Assembly (NCBI GenBank): GCA_029215795.1
Contig: JARDYH010000004.1
Coordinates: 27,718,001 to 27,782,000, forward strand
DNA length: 64,000 bases
Direction of reading: 5' to 3'
DNA from: Anniella stebbinsi
Lineage: Eukaryota; Chordata; Lepidosauria; Squamata; Anniellidae
The translations under genes and the position numbers were made by a program. Below, piece by piece: positions 1-16,060 of the stretch. The notes below the pieces were generated by a model. That model was not told the DNA's origin, searched no databases, and worked only from the letters and a program-made list of their open reading frames with translations. Position 1 is the stretch's first letter, and each line of letters begins with the position of its first letter.

Positions 1-271
1 TTCCCATGCATATGTCTGAAGAGCATTTTAAAAAAAACATTAAGGTATCACGCTTCCTTACACAAAAATGTAAACTAGAATGTAAATGTAAATTACAAAA
101 ATGTAAACTAGAACAATTTCCAAATAAGTAAAGAGAAAAAAGGTAGCATAAATTACACATAATTAGAAATTGTGATATTTGAAACTGAGGCTTTTGAAGT
201 ATGTAGCTGTATATGTTTATTTTTTAATTTTTATTTTATGGTTTGTTTTGTTTACAAATTCACAATAAAAA

Positions 272-307
<36 letters not shown>

Positions 308-327
308 GAATATACAGTATAAGTTCC
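1..327. repeat. AT-rich intergenic DNA with (TA)n microsatellite
   Basis: No gene is visible. A pure TA dinucleotide run occupies about 274-305, followed by ordinary AT-rich sequence. Confidence 0.7.
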
Positions 328-1254
328 TAGAGATGTGAAGGCCCGGAAAAAAAAACCAAGAAAATTAAGGAAAAAACCGTTCCCTCAGCCATTTTTTCCA
401 AAACCTTTTTTAGATTTTTTTCCAAAAAATTGGAAAAATTGAAAAAAATTAAGAAAAAACAGGTTATGGATTTTCTAATTTTAGCATGATGCATAAAATG
501 TTTAAGACAAGGTGTTTATATATTAACTTCTTCAAAATATTTCTAAAAACTATGTACAGTATCAGATTATTACAATTTCTGTGCACTGACGACAAGCAAA
601 TCCAAGGTTGCAAACTGAGACTACAGCTCTCAAATACAAGAGCAAGATGCATTTCTGCCTCTAGGGGCACTGCCACTGAAGTAGAGACTGAAACTGATAG
701 TGATAGCTATAGCTCAGAAAACGAGTCAGATTAAATTTCATGCATATTCATTGAATATTGGTCCCCCTTTTTTCTCAGTACTTTTTATGGGAATGGGTGC
801 TTTATGTCTGCTTGACACTCTGGAGGACTAGCAGAGACAAATAATTTTCCTTGTTACTAATGTTAATGGTTTCTTCTGTGTGTTTTTTAAAAAATTTTTG
901 CCTGCTCCTCATAAACTGGCAAAATCAAAGAGCATCCTTACAGTTCAGGAGCTTGTCGCTCCATTTGTGTGGTTTTTTTTATAAAGGTAAACATTTTAAA
1001 AAGAATTCAATTTGTAATAATTGCTTGAATGCACCATACTTTTAATATACCAAATGTGATAATTTTATGCCAAACCAACTTGTACATAACTACATTTTAT
1101 GTTCTTAAAGTAACAGTGACATTCAATCCATAAAAAGTGCTAATAGTGCATTTATTCAATTTTTCCCCAAAAAATCTGTTCTTTTCTGAAAAAAACTGGG
1201 TAAAAAAGAGTTTTTTTCCATGGCTTCAAAATTTCCAGAAATTTTACATCCCTA
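328..1254. mobile_element. putative non-autonomous hAT-like element
   Basis: The left end reads TAGAGATGTGAA and the right end, reverse-complemented, reads TAGGGATGTAAAA, so the segment looks bounded by imperfect terminal inverted repeats. The subterminal zones are unusually rich in TTTTTCC/GGAAAAA runs. An 82-codon open frame inside (486-734) ends in an acidic serine-rich tail, but I recognise no transposase in it. I found no convincing 8-bp target duplication, so the hAT assignment rests on the TAGGGATGT-type ends only. Confidence 0.45.
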
Positions 1255-1399
1255 TCCCTTTCGTGGTTTTGATTAACCTAATTATCCCTGGTGTTTTCTA
1301 CCAATCTTAGCACTAATTTCTGAAGTTCTGTAGACTTCAGATCAAAGTACATGCAAGAGACCCATAATCAGCCCTCCAATGATCCAGTTTGGACATAAT

Positions 1400-1795
1400 G
1401 TTAAGCCAGGAATACAGAATATCTTTCTGCCAGAGGGCCAAATTCCATTTTGGTGAAATGTTCGGGGCCCACATTCCTATGATAGGCAGGGGCGAAACCA
1501 AAGGGGGCAAGGAAAAAGAGGTGGAGCCAAAATACCAAATACAACAACAATATCAGCATATTTTAGCTTAAAGTTCTTACTGCCACTAAGTAAGCCTTAG
1601 GAGAGGTGTTTCAACCTTTTAAAACTGGGGAAAAGCTACACCAAAACTGAAGAACCACCAAAAAATGGTCAGTGGATGGGAACAGTGGATGGAGCCAGGG
1701 GGCAGAGCATGGCCAGCTGGAAAAACCCAGAGTGCCAAAGTGGGACCCTACGAGGGCCAGATTGGAGAGCATCAGGTTGGGAAAGGCAATGCTAA
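1400..1795. mobile_element. hAT-like MITE copy, degraded (GGTTGAACC family)
   Basis: The core (about 1545-1625, a stretch reading ATATTTTAGCTTAAAG then a degenerate TAAGCCTTAGGAGAGG) recurs at 26.5 kb and 48.95 kb, so this is an interspersed family. The better copy at 48824-49142 has hAT-like ends. This copy is eroded and its limits are approximate. Confidence 0.45.
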
Positions 1796-1815
1796 ATGAA
1801 TGAGCCTGCTTATGT

Positions 1816-1985
1816 ATGTATTTATTTATTTACTGCATTTCTATACCGCCCAATAGCCAAAGCTCTCTGGGCGGTTTACTAAAATTAAAACCATAAAGAC
1901 CATTCAAATATAAAACAATGACAGTATAAAAACATGATTTAAAATACAGTATAAAAGCACAACCAGGATAAAAAACCTTACGCCT
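1816..1985 (-). repeat. retroelement 3' tail fragment (CCGCCCAATAGCC type)
   Basis: A short TTTA run is followed by CTATACCGCCCAATAGCC and CTCTCTGGGCGG. The same tail occurs at about 27990-28060 and, degraded, at 61741-61800, so it is a dispersed repeat, probably the 3' end of a LINE or SINE read on the minus strand. Confidence 0.5.
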
Positions 1986-4005
1986 CGGGCTCAAGTTCTC
2001 ACCTCTCCTCCTCCAATGTGTACCTAGGAGGATACTAGAAGCAGCTGCTTCCTAGTTTGTCATTATGCCCAAAAATGAAAAGTACAGTTCAGTTCAACTG
2101 TGTTTTTTTTTAAGAAGCCAGAATCAGAAACCAGGGCTTGATCTTGGATTGTTTCCATAAGTCAAAGTTTAAACTAACAACTTTTAACCATTTCTTTTTT
2201 AGAAAAAATATAACTTTAAAGGTAAACGCCTTGGAGGTGCCTTCACCACCTTTCCCCCCCCCCTTTCCATACAGCTCCTGGCAACATTATGCATTCATGT
2301 AGTGCCATTCCCAGGGACAATACCTGACCCATTTTGAAAATGCAGAACAGAAGACACACCTACCATTTTAGAGATGCTTTTACCTTTAAAGAGAAGAAAA
2401 TGGTTAAAAAGCCCTCAGACTGCTTCATACTACCGCATATTTAAACTCATTATTACTTCAAAAAGGTGGAGTCAGTTCACCCATCACTAATTTCTATCTC
2501 TTTCGCCTTGTGCCATTTCCCCTAACATAAATTTCCTTCCAAAAAGTTGCTATTGGCCACAGAGGTGAATAAAAAAAAATCCAAATACTTCCCCACAGCT
2601 ACTTTTAATTAAAAACAGACATTGGGATCTCCCATATCATACAGAGTATGTGGGCCTGAAGTCTACACTTCTTGCAACAACTCAACCCTGTGCATATTTA
2701 CTATGATACAAGGCTCACTAAATTGAAAGGGACTAACTTCAAAGCAAGCATGCATAGAATTGCAGCCAAGATTACTCAGGTTGAAATGGTTAGAATCCAA
2801 TTCTCTTGTAGTGATTTATTTAATTTGTACCTGCCTTTCCAGCAACAAACTTGTGCTCAAGGTGCCACTTAACAGTTATATTCAGATTCCTTCCCAGTTT
2901 GTCAATACTCTTCCAAACAACTGGTGAATACTACTTTAGAAACACCATGAAAGACTAATTTCCCTGGTATGCTAGTTTCTATGTGAATGAATCTTTAGTC
3001 ATTTGAGTCCCACCTGCATGGTACAGCCCCAGAACATGCCGGGTATCTCTGTGAGAACTCGGCTTTACCTTCTAGTTAAAAATAACCAAAATATGATCAA
3101 CTTAAATAGGTATAAGAAAGTCTCATTGAAATGCAACACCTTATATTGAGATCTTATGTGTGGCTACTTTCATATGAGTAATCCATACATAAGAACTCAA
3201 TACAAGGCAGTTTAAGTATAAACAAAGTGACTTAAATGTAATTTTGTGCTTAATTACAGTCACTGTAGATGTCAGTAATTTTTCTATCTAGAATACACAA
3301 AGAAGCTATTAACATTAAGTGAGCATTAGATTTGAAACGCCTTATATATATTCCAAAAAGAAAAGGTGATGTTTAAAGAGTTTGCATCCCTCAAACTGGC
3401 AAAAAGATGAAAGCACCATAACAAATCTTCCCCCAAAACGCTCACTTGGACACAACTCCCTCCCTGCTCCGCTCAGCTGATCTTAGTTTACTCTGAAATG
3501 ATTTAATTTAGACATGTTTCTTGCTTGCTAGTCATATACCATTATGACACATCTAGAAGGATGGATGTGTCATAATGTGTTTGATGTACATATTAAGTGT
3601 TGAATCAGGCAATAAGGAAGACAGAAAAGGAAGTGATGATTACAAGATTATGTCCTGCAATGCTCACCTGCCAAATGGACAGATGACTGAAGGTATGTGC
3701 GAATCTGCCCACAGCCTTTACAGAAAACTTTACTAAATGCTGGATCTACGTTCTTAGACAAGAGGCAAGCTTTCACTTTCTAGTTTTAATAATGCAAGTA
3801 TAAAAACTAAAGAGAATCTGCTTACATGCTTTGCACAAAACACATCCATAATGAACGACATTTTAATACCTTATGAAGCACCTCAAAAATTAGATACAGC
3901 ATAATGGTTGAAAAGACAAACCTTGACCATAGTCTAACAATCTAAAAAGGACAAGACCATACAGGAAGGGGAAAAAAGAAATTAGAGATTAAAGGCTCAG
4001 CATAA
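1986..4005. other. intergenic, nothing recognised
   Basis: Unique-looking, AT-rich sequence with no open frame resembling a known protein. A C-rich run lies near 2260. Confidence 0.6.
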
Positions 4006-4560
4006 TGGACAGGGGAGGCATTGTGAACAAGCCTTGGACGCCCACCCTTGCCAAATTGTGATTTAGGTACCAGCTATAGTTTGTTTGCAAGCTACTTTAT
4101 TAAAACCTTTCATCATAGCTTCCAAACAAACCATAGCATGCAGGTTCCCTAAGCATGGCTACCAAGTTTTCCTGCTTAGATGCAATGGCAAATCATGGTT
4201 GCCAGTAGACCACAATTCAGGGAGGGAATCAACACACACAAGCCCAGGTCCATTCATGTAATGGCAAGCCATTTCTGAACCAAGCTAAAGCCAACAACGG
4301 CTGCAATTGAGCATTCATATATCAGGTAATAAGCCAAAATTTGTGAACAAGCATTTTGCTTAGGCATATAGCCCCTTTGCTTTCCCCATCTAGGAAGCCT
4401 CCAATTTGTCTGAACCAGGGAACTATGGTTTTCAGCTTCAAAACCACCAAATCATGATTTGGTTTAATATCATAGCTTGTTCCAAAACTGGTAGCCATTG
4501 TTTCCTAGCTCAGACAAAACAGGAAACTGTGTTTAGAGATTTCTTGGTTTGTTTACTTGC
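4006..4560. repeat. repeat region rich in AACCATAG/CAAACCATG words
   Basis: Words of the type ATAGTTTG, AAACCATAG, AATCATGG and their complements recur every few tens of bases. The same vocabulary returns at 5735-6470. It looks like a degenerate interspersed element with internal inverted words, not coding DNA. Confidence 0.4.
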
Positions 4561-5734
4561 ACCCTGAAAAGCAGAGAAAAAGGGCTCATTCATATCTCAA
4601 CTTAATAAGTGAAAGTATTAACATCTGAACTACACCGTTTCTGCTTTTGAAAAGAAATCAGAAAATGGCAATGAAAACGTCTGCCGTTTATGGGGATAAT
4701 GATTGCGATCAAAAACAGAAGAATAGTCTGCTTCTACTGAACTGAGAGCTCCATCACACAAATGATTTAGTGAACTCTCACCATGCCTGGTGTGCGGATT
4801 TGCAGCACATGACACCGAGCCTGCCCTGCTGATAGCCCACCTCTTCCTCAGCCTTTCCTAGAATGCTAAAAGTCTGGATTATTTTTCCTAAGAGCATTTA
4901 ATGCACTCTAAACTTCTGTGTAGTTTTAAAGGACCTGGGGGCCTGAATGGATTGCATCAGGTCCTGGCAGGGAAAAGCAATCTCTCCCAGCAGCCGGCTC
5001 CAAGCCTCGATATAAAACCCAAACCTTGCATCCCAGGCTCCAAAGTGTTTTTTTTAAAATCATACAATGCCTGAATCTCTGCAGAGACAGGATTGTACTC
5101 CCTCGATGCCCCCAAAGAGCCAGACTAAAGGGTTATTCAATTTTTGCTCAGTACAAAGGTGTTCTGGTTGAAGTACTCATCTGACAGGACCTGACTGGAG
5201 GAAGAAAGAGAAGGGGAGGGGTGGAATGGAAGAGCGAAAGAGCAGCTATTCAGATGAAAGGAATCACAAGCTTGACACGGTTCTGCATCAGAGGTAAAAA
5301 AATCACGGAGGCAAACCGGGGGTGGGGGGATTACGTGTGATGGAGGTCTGAAGAAACATGTAACATATAAGGTTTAGAAGTCTTCTTCAATTGCAGTGAT
5401 AGACATCAATGTTTTTCCTACAAGAATAAAATATCTGTGCTGGAAAAAAAATATCCATACATTAGGCTTTACAGTAAAACCTTGCTTTTATACTATTACC
5501 ATATCCATAATGACACACACATTTCCCCTATATGGAAATAATCCACCTGTACAAGTGTACTAATTCTGCTGCAACTACTGCATATCAAAACGTATTTTAT
5601 TGTTTGAATTACTGTAAACTGCCCTGAGATCAATTGCTTAAGGACAGCATAAACCACTACCACAAGGGATCTCTCTTCTTTTTGCTAAAGACTTCTTAAA
5701 ATATCATTCCTTCTCACGTTACTTTGGCCAGGTT
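4561..5734. other. intergenic, little recognised
   Basis: No gene is supported. A stretch at about 5590-5665 reads like a degraded LINE 3' tail (TGTAAACTGCCCTGAGA). Confidence 0.5.
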
Positions 5735-6470
5735 CTCATGCCATAGCATTTGTTACGTCCAAACAACAACTAAGATGAGCAGTAATCATAGTTTATTGAA
5801 ACAAGCCAGGATCGTTAATCATGGTTTGAAGCCAACTTGTTTCAATGAAGCATACTTACAGTAACCATAAGCAACATTCACACACAATGATTTATGTTAA
5901 CTTTAGCCATGAATTATCTTGCAGAGGAGCAAACAAATCATGGCACATTTTCCCTATGTCTGGTTTTGTGTCTCCCAGGCATTTTGCTATCCTTCAAAGA
6001 CGTTTTATTTTTAAGCTACTCTTGCTCAGTATCTCTGATTTAAGACAGACAGCAGCACAAACAAGGCAGGGATAAATCATAGTTCTAGGTTCAGATATCA
6101 TGACAAGTCATAGTCTAAATAAGACAGGCTTTGTAAGCCAACGAGAAACCATTGCTTCTGTTCATGGTTTGCAGCTGGTTAGCAAACCATGGTTTGTTTA
6201 TGAGGATGGGTACACACACAACAAATCAGATTTCAACAAAACACACCATAGTTTAAGAGTATACTTGAACCAGGCCATAGTTTGTCATGGTTCAAGTGTG
6301 AGAAACCAGTTAGGTAAAAATGGAAGCAAATGCTTCCAATCTCCTTGTGTTCAAGCTGGGGAAGGGGAGCGCACAAGCTTGAGCCCCATATATGTAACAC
6401 TAAACTATGATTTAGCATTATGTACAAATCATGGTTCACATTAACCACAGTTCAGAGCTTAAAGCGATTT
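5735..6470. repeat. second AAACCATGGTTT-rich repeat region
   Basis: It contains the palindrome AAACCATGGTTTG near 6184 and many relatives (CATGGTTTG, CATAGTTTG, AATCATGG). The 114-residue open frame at 6100-6444 simply runs through this repeat and resembles no protein family I know. Confidence 0.45.
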
Positions 6471-6779
6471 GCACTCCCAAATGTAAAAACTATGACTTAC
6501 AGCTTCTTGTCTATTTTCATTCAATCTATTCAATATGGTTCTATAGTACAGAGACCACTTATACTAGGTAAACAGCATCAATTCAAGTTGGCCTAGAGTA
6601 TTAGTCTGTTGCTGCAAACAGACCCCACCCCCGCTTTTTGCAGCTAGGCCCCATAAAATCTAATTTCACAATAAATTTGTTAACTCTTTATGTCACAACA
6701 AGACTCTGCATTTTTAAGTGACAAGCTCATCCCACAGAAGGTCTCCATTCACTCTCTCGCTATGTCCCTGTCCTGGAGG

Positions 6780-7200
6780 GGCTCAATGCAGCTGCAGAAA
6801 TACCCATAAGAAATATTTTTGTAAGCCACCTTGAGAGCCTTTTTTGGCTTAGGTCCTCTGGGGAGAATTTATTACAGTCAACAAAAACTAGACTGACAAC
6901 TGTTACCCAGAGGACCTTCTCTTCTGCCGCTCCCAGATTATGGAATGACCTGCCGGGAGAGATCCGTGAATTTACCAGTCTTCAGGAATTTAAACGATCT
7001 ATAAAGACTGAGCTCTTCCGGCAGGCCTACTCAGATGAATTTTAAGTGTTTTATTGGTGTTTTATTGGTATTTTAATGATATATTGGTTTTATGTATCTT
7101 TAATCAGTTTTGTGTGTTTTATGATGATGTTGTTCCCCGCCTCGATCCGGAGGGAGAGGCGGGTAATAAATAAATATATTATTATTATTATTATAAATAC
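6780..7200 (+). mobile_element. L2/CR1-like LINE, 3' end
   Basis: Translation ending at the TAA at 7043-7045 gives RTFSSAAPRLWNDLPG followed by EIREFTSLQEFKRSIK and ELFRQAYSDEF, the typical C-terminal end of a vertebrate L2/CR1-like ORF2. The 3' tail has CCGCCTCGATCC and ends in an (ATT)n run, the usual microsatellite tail of this LINE group. Only the last part of ORF2 and the 3' UTR remain. A minus-strand copy of the same tail is at 47397-47475. Confidence 0.75.
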
Positions 7201-7212
7201 TACTAATAATAA

Positions 7213-7324
7213 GGCAGCTTTCCCCAACCTGATGCCATCCAGATATGTTGCTGATGCTGGCTGGGAATGATGGGAATTGCAGTCCAACACACATCAGGAG
7301 GGCACCAGGTTGGGAAAAGCTGCC
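7213..7324. mobile_element. short palindromic MITE (CCCCAACCTG ends)
   Basis: The ends GGCAGCTTTCCCCAACCTG and CAGGTTGGGAAAAGCTGCC are reverse complements, and the middle carries the usual GGGAATTGCAGTCC stretch. Related copies are at 28154-28275 and 33716-33800. It is probably a hAT-type non-autonomous element, with limits set by the inverted repeat. Confidence 0.65.
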
Positions 7325-7754
7325 ATAAGGTTTCCCCCTCATTGTCACCATTTAGATGTCCTTGCCTCCAAATATTTTGGATTACAACTGCCACCAACTA
7401 GCACAGCCACTGGTAAGGGATTGCGGCTGTGGTAGTGCAAAGCATCTGGAGCGCACCAGACCGCCCACCCCGGCTTCAGAGCAACGACGTGGGCGTGACG
7501 TATCCTGGCTTGCCGATACAGTGGACAGGGGAAGGGCAGAGCCAACCGAGGTGGCAGAAGAGCAACAGGCCCCGTAGGGGCTCAACACTTCAGGGAGGGC
7601 TCGTAGGAAGAGCCCCGGGAGAGTTACGCCTGACGCAGTGACTCAGCAGAAGCCAGTCGCTCTAGGCGGGAAGGACAAGGCACTGCCAAGCCGCTCTGTC
7701 TCTGAGGAGACGAGAAAAGAACGGACGACGGGGGCCACAGAGGCCCATACTTAC

Positions 7755-7900
7755 TCAACTTGACGGAAACGACTCCTCACCAGAAGAAAACTTCGAACAC
7801 TCCATTCTACCCGCAACACTGCCTTCTGTCAGACTTATAAGTGGCGATGGGCGGGTGACCCGGATGTAGGCGCGACTTCTTTTAAAAACGAGTGAGGGCG
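7755..7900 (-). ncRNA. candidate first exon of a divergent transcript
   Basis: Read on the minus strand, the CpG-rich block ends in TTGA followed by GTAAGTAT, a near-consensus 5' splice site (intron starts at 7754 going left). A head-to-head noncoding transcript is known beside human OSER1 (OSER1-DT, from memory). No coding potential is evident: the short open frame stops at the exon edge. The start and downstream exons are not defined. Confidence 0.3.
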
Positions 7901-8059
7901 CTAGAACACAAGCATACAGGTGATGGGAGAAGTTCATATACGCATGCGCCTGGCACGGACTCCTTGGTTATGCAAGCGAAAACCATAGAATACCCGAGAG
8001 ACACGCAAAGACTCTATGGGAATACAAACGCGCGGGACAGGCTCCGCCTCTGGAGCGCA

Positions 8060-8129
8060 TGCGTGCTCGGTGTCGTCACTTCCTGTTGTTTCTTTCGTTC
8101 ACTTCCGGCAGTGGCTCTTGACGGATCGG
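8060..8129 (+). other. OSER1: probable noncoding exon 1 of OSER1 (5' UTR)
   Basis: The CpG island ends in CGG followed by GTGAGTGG at 8130, a strong donor. The first coding exon, at 11191, lacks a promoter-like context and is preceded by a good acceptor, so a noncoding first exon here is the simplest model. The transcription start is not resolved. Confidence 0.5.
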
Positions 8130-9829
8130 GTGAGTGGTGTATTTTGTGGCGTGGGGAGAATAAGTAGGTTTTTGTTTGCTCAGGCATAGTTGGAACCCCA
8201 GAGAAAGGAGTCTGTGAGATGGGGATGGTTTCTTTCGTTGGGGTACTTAGGGAGCCCGGTTATCTCCGTCAGCCGCCCTCAAGGCAAAGGTGCCGAATCG
8301 GAGAGGGTGGGTAAGGATCAGGCCTCGTCTCTACACCGTCACCTATTCCTAGTCCCTTACTTCGGGCACTAGGTGTTCGTGTGAACGGGATTCTTTCCTG
8401 CTCTCAAATTATTTCTTTAGTTTAAAGCAAATGGGGCGGCTGGAGGCGCGTACAGATTCCTTATTTTGGAACTAACTTCCTTGCCTATGTTTAGAAGTTG
8501 TGGAAGTTTTATTTTATTTTAATGCTTTTCAGGTATATAGGCAACCAAAGCAGTCTACAAAATCGTATAAAACAATTTTGCATCAGTCAAAACTTATATT
8601 GACAAAAGTGGCTGGGCTTGAAAATCGAGGAAAACGTATGACAGTCTGACTTAACTGGTCCTGTCAAGATTTACAAAAGTCCTAATTGTTACTTCTATAT
8701 TTGTTTTCTTATGCAAATATAATTTGAGCTTGTGTGTCCCGAACTGCAAAATTAAAAACAAAACTTCCATCTAAGACAGATCTAGAGCATTTGTCTTTCT
8801 CTGAGCTTCTGCATATGCTCAGCAGCCCTAAAGTAATTCCGTTAAATCTATTACAATGCCTGTGTCAATAATCATATTTTTCCCCGTTTGCTGCAAACTG
8901 GACCGAGTAATCACTTGTTTCATATTAACAAATAATTACTGTTTTTTATTAATTTCACATTTCTGGCTTTACAGTAAACCTCCTAACTTACTTTTACTAA
9001 AAGTACTATATTTAACATATACTTAAGACCTAGTTAGTTGCTTGGAGTATAGCATGCAGATATGGCATGATCCTTGCCCAGAGGACATAGAATCAAAATA
9101 AGGTGGATAGGGCAAAGCTGAAGTAAGATGACAGGGCGTGGTAGACATTGTCATTAATTAATCTTCATCCATTTCCTCTAGTTTATGCAGTGGAGCCTAC
9201 TTTTGTAAATGAAAGTGCTGTATATTGAGGGCTGTATATTGTCAATCACTTCACAAAATTAAACACCAATTCAGTTATGTTTGTGGGCTCATTACTGTGA
9301 AAACTAGCTGCAGAAGCATTGTGTGGGTGTCATTTTGAATGGGTATATTTCAGTGTGCTTTGTTAGAGTTTCCTGATCAAGTGAGCTTTGTTCTTTCCCA
9401 TGCCTCTAATATGACATAAGCAGGCTCTGAATCCCGTGATGTCTCCAGTGCTGCCCTGTATGGCAGTCATGTGGAGCCATTCCAAATGAAAATAATCACA
9501 TGAAGAATACATCCTGTGTATTTCAAGCTTAGCTAGGATGGCAGTCACACAATTAATACCATTTCATGGAAACACTCATGAAAGCACATTTGTCTGTGGT
9601 CATGAACTGGACTTGAAGGATCAAGTATCCAGCTTGGGTACCCTCCTGGACATGCTGGATTACTGGAGTGCTTTCTATGTGGGGCTGCCCTTAAAGAGAG
9701 CTCAGCACTTGGTTCGAAATGCAGTCACCCAGGATGTTGGTAGGAGCAAGATAATCTGCTCATATAACATCTACTCTAGTTACCACTTGTTTCCACATTC
9801 AATTTGAAGTGTTGGGGGGGGGGGTGTTT

Positions 9830-10432
9830 TAAAGTTCTAAACAGTCTGGGACCTGGCTTTCTATCAGACTCATTTGGTGATTACTAGATATAGGGCCTTT
9901 TCTGCAGCAGCACCTAGATCAATCATGAGAAACCTCCAGCCCATCAGGCCACTCCAGCCAACCTGCTGCCCTGTTTTTCTACAGCAGTCTCAGACTGGTC
10001 TGTTTCTCCGTGCCAGTTCATTGTGTTCCAGTGTAGAGAGAAGAAAATGAGAAGAGAAGGGTAGACAGGGAGAGAGGGAAAGTGGCTTAGGTCATGCCCT
10101 CCTTGGCATGCATGTACACAAACCCCACCCCACCCAAAGGATACACATAAATAAATGTGGCCCTCAGGCTGGAAATGGTTCCCTAGGAACTCCCTTCATG
10201 GGGAAATCCATCAAACCCCATCTCTTTGCACTTGTAAGTGCTTTTTGGAAATGTTTTTGTTCAGGAAGACCTGTTATGATAATCTTTTATCTTGAATGTG
10301 CCAGCATGATTTTAAGAACATTTTAGTTGTGTTTTACATTATTTGTGTTATGTTATTGTTGATATTTTTGATATTCGTATTTTGTAAGCTGCTTTGTAAG
10401 GATTTTTCCTAAAAGGTGAGGAATAACCAAAA
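9830..10432 (+). mobile_element. LINE 3' end (L2/L3-like), degraded
   Basis: The tail reads TTTTGTAAGCTGCTTTGTAAG and ends in an A-rich remnant, a known style of reptile LINE 3' UTR. Upstream broken frames (AAPRSIMRNL and others) look like a decayed ORF2 C-terminus. Similar tails are at 25945-26375 and 34170-34310. Confidence 0.45.
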
Positions 10433-10734
10433 AAAGAGAGATATTTTTAATGGGCTGTTGATGTCCTAAATACCAATGTCAACAAAATTGATATAAAAAC
10501 ATTTGTGTTTTGATTAGAGCACCCCAGTGAACTATCATATTTGTTTCCTAGTGCTGAGAGTATTGTGTTCTTTTCCTTTATACATGTAAATAGTTCTAAT
10601 TCAGAGATGGAAGAATTCATTCTGATTGGTAATTTCCAGCACTAACTTTCAAGTCATTTGCCTTTTTTCTAGTCATAGGTTTGAAATTAAATAGATGGCT
10701 TTGGCTATTGGTTTGTATGATAAATATTTTATTA

Positions 10735-10859
10735 CGGCACAATCCTATGCATGTTCAGACAGAAAAAAAGTCCTACAACTCCCAGGGGTCCCCAGCCAGC
10801 ATGGCAATGCTGGAAGTTGTAGGACTTTTTTCTTTCTAAATGTATATAGGATTGCACCC
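10735..10859. mobile_element. palindromic PIF/Harbinger-like MITE with TTA duplication
   Basis: Both arms carry GTCCTACAACTCCCAG or its complement, and the ends read CGGCACAATCCTATGC and GTATATAGGATTGCACCC. The element is flanked by TTA at 10732-10734 and 10860-10862, the 3-bp target site of the PIF/Harbinger superfamily. The whole unit folds into one hairpin. A sister copy is at 19456-19588. Confidence 0.75.
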
Positions 10860-11146
10860 TTAATCTGTTAAATAGATCCTGCCTTTCAATACAATTTTGT
10901 GGCAGAGAAATTGTGGCCTGAGTAGCATAAGTATCCAATAGAAATTGAACCTCGGGCCCTTTTGCCAAGCAACTAGGAGCTTGCTCTTAAAAGGTGGCAT
11001 TTCACATGAAGCGTCAATTTGGGTGAAAGTGGTGTTTAGCAAGGATTAATGGCAAATGAAGCAATATATTTAATTGCAGTTGTGAAGGCTTACTGCACCT
11101 TTTGTTCCCTCCATCAGCTTACTGTAATTGATTTCTCTTTTGTTAG

Positions 11147-15670
<4,524 letters not shown>

Positions 15671-15825
15671 CATGAGAATCATGGGTTGGAAATTCAGTGG
15701 TGGTAGTGAGATATTCCCTCAGTGCCATAGTTGGAAATGTGTCCATTGTCATTGCTGTGTGTTTGATCAAATGTTTATTTGCGCCATACAGTGTAGTTTT
15801 TTAAATAAAATAAAAAAGAGACACT
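15671..15825 (+). terminator. OSER1: OSER1 3' UTR and poly(A) signal
   Basis: AATAAA occurs at 15804-15809, in an overlapping AAATAAAATAAAAAA run, about 135 nt after the stop. Cleavage would fall shortly after; longer 3' UTR forms cannot be excluded. Confidence 0.65.
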
Positions 15826-16060
15826 CCTCCTCTGTCTTAAAGATGCATGACGTTACCTTCAGTGTTTCAAGAATGTACCTGGGCAACATTTTCTCCTTGA
15901 GCCATTCTAATGTTCACTAAATCAGTTTCTCAAAGTAGCTGTCTTTCAAAATTTTACTCTCTCTAAACTGAAACATTCTTAAGGCTCAACCAATTCTGCT
16001 GATTGGAAAGGACATTTGCTGAGTCCGGTTATGTTTTATCCCACTCCTTTCAAAGGAGTG
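15826..16060. other. intergenic, nothing recognised
   Basis: Unique-looking sequence after the OSER1 poly(A) signal; it could be an extended 3' UTR. Confidence 0.5.

Larger units (their letters stand above)
7420..8140. promoter_or_regulatory. CpG-rich, probably bidirectional promoter of OSER1
   Basis: CpG density rises sharply here over its surroundings. There are NRF1-like sites CGCATGCGCC (7941-7950) and GCGCATGCG (8055-8063) and an ETS-like CACTTCCGG (from 8100), with no obvious TATA box. This is the standard architecture of a housekeeping promoter and it lies directly upstream of OSER1. A good minus-strand splice donor at 7749-7754 suggests divergent transcription. Confidence 0.7.
8130..11146 (+). 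other. OSER1: OSER1 intron 1
   Basis: It runs from the 8130 donor to the proposed acceptor at 11145-11146. 8.14-9.8 kb holds nothing I recognise apart from a TTTTA-rich repeat tail near 8510-8580. A G10 run lies near 9823. A LINE 3' end and a TTA-flanked MITE occupy the second half and are listed separately. Confidence 0.5.

Noticed and set aside
486..734. 82-codon frame with an acidic serine-rich tail
   Set aside because: It lies inside a putative transposon, has no recognised domain and no exon-like neighbours.
6100..6444. 114-codon frame
   Set aside because: It runs through the AAACCATGGTTT-rich repeat; the peptide has no family resemblance.
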